DNA of 28,765 nucleotides. Source: Bacillota bacterium. Lineage in GTDB: Bacteria; Bacillota; Clostridia; Acetivibrionales; DTU013. Below the pieces are notes generated by a model that had not been told where the DNA came from, did no database searches, and worked only from the letters and a program-made list of their open reading frames with translations. The DNA lies in NCBI GenBank assembly GCA_023435745.1, contig JAEZMD010000027.1, positions 1 through 28,765 on the forward strand, given 5' to 3'. Positions 13,933 to 22,500 of this stretch are shown here, piece by piece. The first letter of the stretch is position 1. Every line of letters starts with the position of its first letter. Made by a program: the position numbers and the translations under genes.

Positions 13933-14148
13933 ATGGAGAAAAAGCAGATGCCTGATGTCTCCGGCTTGCGGCTGGAGCAGGCAATTGATATTTTAACATC
14001 ATTGGGTTTTGAAAAGCTCACTGTAGAAATTACAGCGCCGCCGAGAATGAGAGGGGCAGGCTATGACGGCAGTTCAAGGGTCATCAGGCAGACGATGGCT
14101 GCGGATGGTACGAACTGGCTGCTGGTATGCAATATAATTTCCGGGTGA
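13933..14148 (+). CDS. Small single-PASTA-domain-like protein
   Basis: A 71-residue protein whose MPDVSGLRLEQAIDILTSLGF matches the start of a PASTA domain (P-D/N-V-x-G-x-x-x-x-x-A followed by a helix), and whose end, SSRVIRQTMAADG, fits the domain's V-x-x-Q-x-P-x-x-G pattern without the proline. PASTA domains normally occur in extracytoplasmic repeats of PrkC-type kinases and penicillin-binding proteins. This copy has no signal peptide or membrane segment, so it should be cytoplasmic. It starts 22 bases after frr without a clear ribosome binding site, so it may be translationally coupled. Function unknown. Confidence 0.6.
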   Translation: MEKKQMPDVSGLRLEQAIDILTSLGFEKLTVEITAPPRMRGAGYDGSSRVIRQTMAADGTNWLLVCNIISG

Positions 14149-14183
14149 GTTTCAGATAAGTGTGCGTATAGCAGGGGATGGCC

Positions 14184-14234
14184 GGGGACACTTCCGCAAA
14201 AACAGGCTTGATGTTTTTCAGCGGGAATGTCCCC
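14184..14234. repeat. REP-like imperfect hairpin between the PASTA gene and uppS
   Basis: GGGGACACTTCCGC (14184-14197) pairs with GCGGGAATGTCCCC (14221-14234) with few mismatches, and the stem continues through AAAAACA/TGTTTTT, giving about 20 bp around a 7-nt loop. GGGGACA...TGTCCCC ends are common in dispersed palindromic elements of Firmicutes linked to IS200-like transposases. No second copy was seen in this window. Confidence 0.55.
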
Positions 14235-14254
14235 TTTAGAATCGGAGGGTTACC

Positions 14255-15010
14255 ATGTGGTTTTCCGGCAAGGGGCGTAAGAATGAACCGGTATTTGACA
14301 CTCAGGCGGGATTGCCTGAACATATTGCGATCATTATGGACGGAAACGGACGCTGGGCGTCAAGAAGAGGCTTGCCAAGAAGCGCCGGACATAGGGAGGG
14401 AGCGAACAATCTAAAAAGGATCGTGTCCGAGTGTAACAGGATTGGTATCAGATTCCTTACGGTGTTCGCTTTTTCTACAGAAAACTGGTCTCGCCCAAAG
14501 AGTGAAGTAGATACACTGATGTCTCTGCTGCTGGAGTTTTTACATAATGCGGACAAGGAGCTGTCCGGTCAGAATATCAGGATAAGGATTATTGGGGAAT
14601 CCGAAGGCCTGTCCTCTGAAATCATCAGAGAAATCGACAGGGTGGTTCGGAATACTGAAAGCAATACGGGATTAAATCTGGTGATTGCATTAAATTATGG
14701 CAGCAGGAATGAAATCGTACAGGCGGCTGTCAAAATTGCCGGAGAGATCCGGAGCGGGCGGATGAAGCTTGAAGACATCAACGAAAAAGTGTTTTCCGGG
14801 TATCTTTATACATCCGGCATTCCGGATCCGGATCTGATCATCAGGCCAAGCGGAGAGAGCAGGCTGAGCAATTTCCTTCTGTGGCAGTCTTCTTACGCAG
14901 AGTTCTGGTATTCCGATGCTTTATGGCCTGACTTTAACAAACAGAATTTATATCAGGCAATCGCAGATTATCAAAAAAGAAATAGACGTTTTGGAGGCTT
15001 GAAGGGATGA
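14255..15010 (+). CDS. uppS: Undecaprenyl diphosphate synthase (isoprenyl transferase)
   Basis: A 251-residue cis-prenyltransferase. HIAIIMDGNGRWA contains the catalytic Asp29, FAFSTENWSRP follows, and the C-terminal RPSGESRLSNFLLWQSSYAEFWY is the diphosphate-binding signature. It extends farnesyl diphosphate with isopentenyl diphosphate to C55, the carrier lipid for peptidoglycan. Family length is about 240-260. The start is ATG 14255, with CGGAGGG at 14242-14248. Its stop overlaps the cdsA start (ATGA), so the two are coupled. Confidence 0.97.
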   Translation: MWFSGKGRKNEPVFDTQAGLPEHIAIIMDGNGRWASRRGLPRSAGHREGANNLKRIVSECNRIGIRFLTVFAFSTENWSRPKSEVDTLMSLLLEFLHNADKELSGQNIRIRIIGESEGLSSEIIREIDRVVRNTESNTGLNLVIALNYGSRNEIVQAAVKIAGEIRSGRMKLEDINEKVFSGYLYTSGIPDPDLIIRPSGESRLSNFLLWQSSYAEFWYSDALWPDFNKQNLYQAIADYQKRNRRFGGLKG

Positions 15011-15855
15011 GAACCAGGGTGATAAGCGCAGCTGCAGCTATTGTGCTTCTGGCAGGCGTTGTTTATTTGGGCAGGGTGGCGGTCGGCCTTGCAATATCTG
15101 TACTGGCGCTGATCGCAATATATGAATTTGACAGAGCACTGGAAAAGGGCGGCTTCAAGCCGGTATATGCACTGGGTTATCTGTCCTGTCTTCCTCTTTT
15201 ATATCTGGCGGTTGCCGACCTGCTCCCGGAGAGCTTGACGAAGTCGGCAGCTGCGAGCCCTACACCGGCTGATAGTCCGGTGTTTGCGGCTGCACTTGGT
15301 ATTTTTCTTTTACTGACGGCGTTGTTTTGTTTCATTTTATTCTCGAACGGTAAATACACCATAACAGATATTGCGCTGACACTATTCGGCATAATCTATG
15401 TGGTTTTCCTCATATCCTTCGTGACGGTCACGAGGAATATGGACAAAGGGCATCTGTACATATGGCTGATCTTTATCGGGGCCTGGGCGACGGATACCTT
15501 TGCATATTTTACAGGGGTGACCATCGGGAAGACGAAGATTCTTCCGAAGGTCAGCCCGAAAAAGTCGCTGGAGGGCTGCATCGGAGGCGTGATAGGCTGC
15601 ATCATTATAATGATGCTGTTTGGCCGTATTTTTTATTCTGAACTGGGAATCCAAACATTCCATTTTGCGGTGCTTGGTCTGATATGCGGGATTATCTCGC
15701 AGATCGGCGACTGGTCGGCATCGGCGATTAAGAGAGCCGTCGGAATCAAGGACTACGGCAATATCATGCCCGGTCACGGCGGAGTGCTTGACCGGCTGGA
15801 CAGCATCCTTTTTACTGCGCCGGCCGTATATTTTTACATAAGTTTGTTTTTTTAA
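15007..15855 (+). CDS. cdsA: Phosphatidate cytidylyltransferase (CDP-diglyceride synthase)
   Basis: A 282-residue integral membrane enzyme with about eight hydrophobic segments. The family signature near residues 236-263, SAIKRAVGIKDYGNIMPGHG followed by GVLDRLDS, is complete. It makes CDP-diacylglycerol from CTP and phosphatidic acid, the precursor of phosphatidylglycerol and related lipids. It shares ATGA with the uppS stop. A Pro/Ala/Ser-rich loop near 80-92 is an ordinary variable region. Confidence 0.96.
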   Translation: MRTRVISAAAAIVLLAGVVYLGRVAVGLAISVLALIAIYEFDRALEKGGFKPVYALGYLSCLPLLYLAVADLLPESLTKSAAASPTPADSPVFAAALGIFLLLTALFCFILFSNGKYTITDIALTLFGIIYVVFLISFVTVTRNMDKGHLYIWLIFIGAWATDTFAYFTGVTIGKTKILPKVSPKKSLEGCIGGVIGCIIIMMLFGRIFYSELGIQTFHFAVLGLICGIISQIGDWSASAIKRAVGIKDYGNIMPGHGGVLDRLDSILFTAPAVYFYISLFF

Positions 15856-15907
15856 GCGACCAAACAAGAAAGACTATGACGAAGCAATTGATTAGGAGCA
15901 GATAATT

Positions 15908-17050
15908 ATGGCAAAAAACATATCCGTTTTAGGCTCAACAGGCTCCATCGGCGTGCAGACACTGGAGGTCGCAAGGAATCTGGGCATTCGTGTCAGCGCG
16001 CTGACCGCCAATTCAAAAGTGGAACTGCTGGAAAATCAGGCCCGTGAATTCAGACCGCATTTAGTGTCCATCGGGGATGCTTCTCTTGCATCTGTGCTTG
16101 AAAAAAGGCTTAAGGGTCTTGGAATTGATGTGTACTGCGGGCTGGATGGGATGAAGGCCGCCGCGTCGATCAGTGATGCTGATACGGTAGTCACCTCCAT
16201 TGTGGGAATAGCGGGGCTGATCCCGACCATGGAGGCAATACGGCACGGCAAGAACATCGCTCTGGCCAACAAGGAGACGCTTGTTACAGCCGGGGAGCTG
16301 GTCATGGCGGAAGCAGCGGCCCATAATGTATCAATATTCCCGGTTGACAGCGAGCATTCCGCCATATACCAGTGCCTGTCCGCAAACAGGACACAGGATG
16401 TGGAAAGGCTTATTATAACTGCCTCCGGAGGTCCGTTCAGGGGAAGAACGCGAAGCGAGCTTGAAAATGTAACTGTGGCGCAGGCGCTCAAGCACCCCAA
16501 CTGGAGTATGGGAAGCAAGATTACGATCGACTCGGCCACATTGATGAATAAAGGGCTGGAGGTGATAGAGGCGCGCTGGCTGTTCGGGTTTACACCGGAG
16601 AAGATCCATGTGCTCGTACATCCGCAAAGCATTATCCATTCGATGGTGGAATATGTTGACGGCTCTTTAATGGCGCAGCTTGGTTCGCCGGATATGCGCA
16701 TTCCCATACAGCTTGCTTTGACATGGCCGGAAAGGGCCTATAACAGCTTTTCCAGACTAAACCTGCTGGAACAGAGGACTCTTACCTTTGAAGAGCCTGA
16801 CAGCGATACGTTTGTCTGCCTGAAACTTGCGTTTGAAGCGTTGAAAGCCGGGGGTACGATGCCTGCGGCAATGAACGGTGCAAATGAAGCAGCCGTCGCT
16901 CTTTTCCTGCAGGAGAAAATTGGCTTTTGCGATATACCCAGGCTGATCGAAAAGACAATGAGAGCACATATTGTGAATACAATACCCTCCCTTGATGATA
17001 TAATAGAAATAGACAAATGGGCAAGAAAGATGGTTGGAGGATTGTTATGA
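15908..17050 (+). CDS. dxr: 1-deoxy-D-xylulose-5-phosphate reductoisomerase
   Basis: A 380-residue enzyme of the MEP isoprenoid pathway, converting DXP to MEP with NADPH. The nucleotide motif GSTGSIG lies at 9-15, ALANKETLV at 118-126, and the metal site in VDSEHSAI (Asp147, Glu149); later come SATLMNKGLEVIEA, HPQSIIHSMVEY and NGANEAAV. The length is standard. ATG 15908 follows AGGAGCAG by about seven bases. Its stop overlaps the rseP start (ATGA). With ispG downstream, two MEP steps are in one gene run. Confidence 0.97.
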   Translation: MAKNISVLGSTGSIGVQTLEVARNLGIRVSALTANSKVELLENQAREFRPHLVSIGDASLASVLEKRLKGLGIDVYCGLDGMKAAASISDADTVVTSIVGIAGLIPTMEAIRHGKNIALANKETLVTAGELVMAEAAAHNVSIFPVDSEHSAIYQCLSANRTQDVERLIITASGGPFRGRTRSELENVTVAQALKHPNWSMGSKITIDSATLMNKGLEVIEARWLFGFTPEKIHVLVHPQSIIHSMVEYVDGSLMAQLGSPDMRIPIQLALTWPERAYNSFSRLNLLEQRTLTFEEPDSDTFVCLKLAFEALKAGGTMPAAMNGANEAAVALFLQEKIGFCDIPRLIEKTMRAHIVNTIPSLDDIIEIDKWARKMVGGLL

Positions 17051-18339
17051 ACCTTGTGATGGCAATACTTGCTTTTAATATAATAGTGATCGTACATGAG
17101 CTGGGGCATTTTCTGATCGCAAAAAAAATGGGCATCAAGGTGCTGGAATTTTCTCTTTTTGTAGGACCTAAAATATTCAGTATCGATCGGGGCGGCACTA
17201 CTTACTCGTTGAGGCTTTTCCCGGTCATGGCCTATGTTAAGATGGAGGGAGAGGAGGAGGAATCCGACTCTGAGGCCTCCTTCAATAAAAAACCCAAATA
17301 CGCAAGGGCTTTGACAGTCCTTGGAGGACCTTTGGCAAATCTGCTGCTGGCACTGGTACTTCTGACAGCCGTATATTCAATTAGTGGTTATGAATCTACA
17401 CAGATAAGAGTTGTGGCGGAAGATTCAGCTGCGGCAAAGGCCGGTCTGAAGGCAGGGGATAAAATTATTTCCTATGACGGGAAAAGAACGGTTCTGCCGA
17501 TCGATTTTATACAGTTTCTATATGTCTCAAAGGGAGTTCCCGCCGAGATGGAATATGAGAGGGGTGGCGAGCGCTTCAAAGAGACTTTGGAGCCTGTTCA
17601 TCATCCGGAATCTTTATCACCGAAACTGGGCGTCTCGCTGGGTAATGAGGGTGGGGCGGGATCCAACGTCATTTCTGCTTTGTCGCCGGGAATGCCGGCG
17701 GAGAAGATGGGGCTTGAGGTCAATGACAGGATCGTGGCTTTTAACGGTATTGAGATAAGCACGGCGGATGAATTGATCGCCTATGTCAGCCAAAATGGTC
17801 TGAAACCTATTGAAGTGACCGCACTTAGAGGTGATACGCTGGTTAATGTGGAGGTCACACCGGTGGAAGTAAAAACAGAAGAGTACTACGAGGTCGGTTT
17901 TGCCTTCTCAATGAAAAAAGGAAGTTTTCTTGAATCCGTAAGGCAAGCTGCCGTTTTTATCGGCTCTATTGTCCGGAGCGTGGGATACAGCCTGTTCTGG
18001 TTGATTACCGGTCAGGCGAAGCTCTCTGAACTGATGGGGCCTATCGGAATGGTCAGCACTATCAGCACAGTTGTGAGCCAAGCGCCGAATCTGGCGCAGA
18101 TGCTCCTGTACCTGCTCGAAACGACAGCTTTGATGAGTATCGCCATAGGCGCGACTAATCTAATTCCCTTCCCGATGCTCGACGGCGGCAAATTGGCTCT
18201 GATAGGTGTGGAAGCCGTCAGAGGCAAGCCGATCAGTGCGCAGAAGGAAGCTGTTATCTCGATGGTTGGCTTTGTACTGGTCATACTGCTTGGTATTTAC
18301 GCGGCTTATAATGATATTGTAAGGCTTATCACAGGGTAA
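17047..18339 (+). CDS. rseP: RIP metalloprotease RseP (site-2 protease family)
   Basis: A 430-residue intramembrane zinc protease. The first membrane helix carries HELGH at 17-21, and a C-terminal helix carries the second metal motif in NLIPFPMLDGGKLALIG. Two PDZ-like domains lie between: DSAAAKAGLKAGDKIISYDG, and SPGMPAEKMGLEVNDRIVAF. E. coli RseP and B. subtilis RasP cut anti-sigma factors and leftover signal peptides. The start is ATG 17047, overlapping the dxr stop, with TTGGAGGA (17033-17040) six bases upstream; the ATG at 17017 would overlap dxr further and lacks a site. Confidence 0.96.
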   Translation: MNLVMAILAFNIIVIVHELGHFLIAKKMGIKVLEFSLFVGPKIFSIDRGGTTYSLRLFPVMAYVKMEGEEEESDSEASFNKKPKYARALTVLGGPLANLLLALVLLTAVYSISGYESTQIRVVAEDSAAAKAGLKAGDKIISYDGKRTVLPIDFIQFLYVSKGVPAEMEYERGGERFKETLEPVHHPESLSPKLGVSLGNEGGAGSNVISALSPGMPAEKMGLEVNDRIVAFNGIEISTADELIAYVSQNGLKPIEVTALRGDTLVNVEVTPVEVKTEEYYEVGFAFSMKKGSFLESVRQAAVFIGSIVRSVGYSLFWLITGQAKLSELMGPIGMVSTISTVVSQAPNLAQMLLYLLETTALMSIAIGATNLIPFPMLDGGKLALIGVEAVRGKPISAQKEAVISMVGFVLVILLGIYAAYNDIVRLITG

Positions 18340-18424
18340 TTATGCCCTGAACAGGCTACCGGACGTGAAAAGTGTCATGGTAAAGCGCCTTAAATGCGAT
18401 TGTATTCGAGGGGGTTAAAATTAA

Positions 18425-19486
18425 ATGACAACCGATTATGATAGAAAAAAAACCAGAAAAATACGCGTGGGAGAGGTTTTCATTGGCGGCGGCGCACCCG
18501 TGACGGTTCAGTCCATGACCAATACCGACACCAGAAATACGGCGGCGACGATTGACCAGATTGGCAGGCTTCAAGAGGCCGGATGTGATATCATCCGGGT
18601 CGCGGTACCTGACAATGAGGCCGCTGAAGCTGTGAAGGCCATCAAGAAGGCCATACGCATCCCACTTGTTGCGGATATTCATTTTGATTACAGACTTGCG
18701 CTGGCATGTATTGCCAACGGCGCAGATAAAATACGTCTAAACCCCGGCAATATCGGCGGAAGGGACAGAGTTCACAAGGTGGTGGAGGCTGCCCGGGAGA
18801 GGGAAATTCCCATCAGGATCGGCGTTAATTCCGGTTCGTTGGAGAAGCATATTCTTGCAAAATACGGCGCGGTAACGCCTGAAGGGATGGTTGAAAGCGC
18901 GCTTGATCATGCGGGTATGCTTGAGGAGTTCGGCTTTCAGGATATTGCATTTTCATTGAAAGCATCCAGTGTGCCGATGACGATCGCGGCGTATCGTCTG
19001 ATGTCCCAAAAAACCGATTATCCTCTGCATATAGGTGTAACAGAAGCCGGAACCCTGTTTGCGGGAACGGTCAAGTCAGCCGCAGGAATCGGGTGTCTTC
19101 TCTCCGAAGGGATTGGAGACACGCTTAGGGTGTCTCTGACCGGCGATCCGCTGCAGGAGATTCGCGTGGGAATAGAACTGTTGAAGGCGCTGGGCTTGCG
19201 TAAATCAGGCGTGGAATTTATCTCCTGTCCGACATGCGGACGGACTCAGATCGACCTGATCAAAGTGGCCAATGAAGTGGAACAGCGGCTGGCAGGCTGT
19301 GAGAAGAATATTCGTGTGGCAGTCATGGGTTGTGCGGTGAATGGGCCCGGTGAAGCCAGGGAGGCTGACATTGGCATAGCGGGAGGAAACGGAGAGGCGT
19401 TGCTGATCAGGAAAGGCGAGATCATCAGGAAGATTCCTCAGGACAGGATTGTGGAGGAGCTTCTGGCCGAGATTGAGAAGCTGTAG
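18425..19486 (+). CDS. ispG: 4-hydroxy-3-methylbut-2-enyl diphosphate synthase (IspG/GcpE)
   Basis: A 353-residue enzyme of the penultimate MEP pathway step, making HMBPP from MEcPP. The N-terminal TIM barrel begins RKIRVGEVFIGGGAPVTVQS. The C-terminal [4Fe-4S] ligands are Cys268 and Cys271 in SCPTCGRTQ and Cys303 in MGCAVNGPGE, which also holds the conserved Glu. The length is standard for the short bacterial form. A GAGGGGG site at 18409-18415 precedes ATG 18425. It follows rseP by 85 bases. Confidence 0.97.
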   Translation: MTTDYDRKKTRKIRVGEVFIGGGAPVTVQSMTNTDTRNTAATIDQIGRLQEAGCDIIRVAVPDNEAAEAVKAIKKAIRIPLVADIHFDYRLALACIANGADKIRLNPGNIGGRDRVHKVVEAAREREIPIRIGVNSGSLEKHILAKYGAVTPEGMVESALDHAGMLEEFGFQDIAFSLKASSVPMTIAAYRLMSQKTDYPLHIGVTEAGTLFAGTVKSAAGIGCLLSEGIGDTLRVSLTGDPLQEIRVGIELLKALGLRKSGVEFISCPTCGRTQIDLIKVANEVEQRLAGCEKNIRVAVMGCAVNGPGEAREADIGIAGGNGEALLIRKGEIIRKIPQDRIVEELLAEIEKL

Positions 19487-19582
19487 GCATAAAAGTGCTG
19501 CTAAAACGGCGGTAAAGACAGAGATATTATAGATAGAGATAATACAGATAGAAAAAGTGATCATCTTAAAGGGGTTGTACAA

Positions 19583-22500
19583 ATGTCGAAACCAGTAATG
19601 AACAGAAGCTTTGCCGAGACATTTCCAGACGTGGAGCTCGACAATACGATACAGGATTTTTTCAAAGGCGTCGCCATCTTAAGCCTCGGAGTAAGTAAAA
19701 AAACCGGAAAACTGATGATTAAAGCCACTTCAGACAGGCTCATCCCCGCTGATGTTATCAACCGGGCGGAAGTCCTGCTGGAGGAGGCTTTTTCTGTTGG
19801 GGTGGAGATCAGAATCAGATTTAGCCTGGATATGACGTTACAGGATATCCTTTCAGCCTGTTGGAACGATATTGTTGCAATGGTCAATACAAATATTGCA
19901 ACCAGCCGTGGGATCCTCAACGGCTGCGAATGGTCGCTGGATTCGGACCGGCTTGATATCCGGCTGGCTACGGTTGGCGGCGGAATATTGAAGTCCCAGT
20001 GCTGTGACAAAATGATCGAGAAAACTATCTTTGATGCTTTTGGAGAAAAGGTTTCAGTTACATTTCATAATTGCGAGCTGGACGAGGATTTCCGGGAAAA
20101 GTATGCGGAATTCAAGGAAAATGAAGAAACACGCATCAATAATCTCGTTCTTTCTGAGGAACAGGAATCCGGCAACGGGAAGAAGCAACGAAAGAAAGCA
20201 AAGGATGACAGTGATTCACAAGTAATGGAAATCATCCTCGGCAAGAACTTCAATGATAAGCTGATGAAGATGAGCGAGGTAACGCAGGATTCCGGCAAAG
20301 TAGCAATTAGCGGTGATGTTGCAAATGTAGTTTTTAGAGAGATACGTGGAGAGCGCTTTTTATGTACCTTTGATATTTCGGATTTCACAAGCTCGGTCAG
20401 CGTCAAATTCTTTGTACAGGCGAACGATTATGATCTCAGGGCCGAGCAGATCAAGGAAGGGCTTTACTTCAAGGTGCGCGGGGAAGCCCAGTTTGATAAA
20501 TACACAAAGGATTTGTCCGTTATGGCCGCGGACATCATCGAACTTGAAAAGACAATCAAGATGGACACAGCGCAAGTAAAAAGAGTGGAGCTGCACCTTC
20601 ATACTCAGATGAGCGCCATGGATGCCGTAACACCTGTCGGAAAGCTGGTGGAGCGTGCTGCAAAATGGGGACACAAGGCGATTGCCATTACGGATCACGG
20701 TGTGGTGCAATCCTTCCCCGAAGCATACAGCGCCGGTAAGAAGAATAACATCAAAATCCTGTTCGGCGTCGAGTGTTATCTGGTGGATAATGAGCCTCCG
20801 ATTGTATACAGGGATTCTGGCAAGCAAACATGCTACCCGCTGGATGGTGGGTTTATTGTATTCGATATAGAAACCACAGGACTATATGCGGCTAAAGACA
20901 GGATTACGGAGATTGGTGCGGTCAGGGTTGCGGACGGCAGGATCTGCGATACATTCAGCACGTTTGTTGATCCGGGCATTCCCATACCAAAGGTCATTAC
21001 CGATTTGACAGGCATAAACGACGCTATGGTGGCAGGTGCGCCCGGATTGGAACAGGCACTGGAAAGCTTCCTGGAATTCACGGGAGAACTGCCTGTGGTA
21101 GCCCATAATGCGACCTTTGATACCGGCTTCATCAAAGCTGCCGCAAAGGCTCACAATAAGAAGTTTGACAATATTATCATCGATACGCTGCAAATGAGCC
21201 GAAGCCTGTTTCCAAAGCTCGGCAAGCACAAGCTGGATGTGGTGGCAAAGCACCTTGGTGTAAGTCTGGACAACCACCACAGAGCGGTTAACGATGCCAC
21301 GGCCACGGCGGAGATATTCATCAAGTGTCTCGACTTGCTTAAAGCGCAGGGGTGCCATACGATAGACGATATGGAACAGGCGCTGTCCGGCCACTTTGAT
21401 TATAAAAAGGCAGAGTCGCACCATGCCATTATTTTAGTAAAAAATAAAACGGGGTTAAAAAATCTCTATAAGATCATTTCAGAATCGCACCTCAATTACT
21501 TTTACAAAAAGCCAAGGGTGCCCAAGAGTCTGCTGCTGAAGCATCGTGAGGGACTGATACTGGGAAGCGCCTGCGAAGCGGGTGAGCTGTTTAGAGCCCT
21601 GGTGAAGAATAAATCCGATCACGAGATCGAAAAGATCGCCGGGTTCTATGATTACCTGGAGATTCAGCCACTGGGGAATAACGCGTTTATGATTGATCAA
21701 GGAATTGTCACAGGCCAGGATCAGCTAAAGCAGTTGAACATTCGGATCGTGGAGCTGGGAGAAAAGCTGAAAAAGCCGGTTGTCGCTACCTGTGACGTGC
21801 ATTTTATGGATCCTCAGGACGAAGTATTCAGGCGCATCCTGATGTTTGGACAGGGTTACACCGATGCTGACAGGCAGGCGCCGCTGTACTTCAGAACAAC
21901 GGATGAGATGATGGCCGAATTTACTTATCTGGGGGAGCGGAAGGCTTATGAGGTTGTTGTTGAAAATACGAACCTGATTGCGGATATGACAGAAGAAGTT
22001 ATACCGATACCGCTCGGCACTTATCCGCCGAAAATAGAAGGAGCGGAGCAGGAGATCGAATCGCTGGCTTACAAAAAAGCGCATGAGGTATACGGAGATC
22101 CACTCCCGGAGATTGTTTCCAGACGATTGGAAAAGGAGCTTACATCCATTATTAAAAATGGATTTGCAGTCATGTACATCGTGGCGCAAAAGCTGGTCGC
22201 TAAGTCCAATGAGGACGGCTACATCGTGGGCTCAAGGGGTTCGGTGGGCTCTTCCTTTGCCGCAACTATGACCGGGATTACTGAGGTAAATCCTCTTCCT
22301 CCCCACTATATCTGCAAAAAGTGCAGGCATTCGGAGTTTATTACCGACGGTTCAGTGGGTTCGGGCTTCGATCTGCCCGGTAAGGATTGCCCTGTCTGTG
22401 GAGAGCCGCTCAGGGGCGACGGTCATGACATACCGTTTGAAACCTTCCTTGGCTTCGACGGAGATAAGGCTCCTGATATTGACTTGAATTTCTCGGGGGA

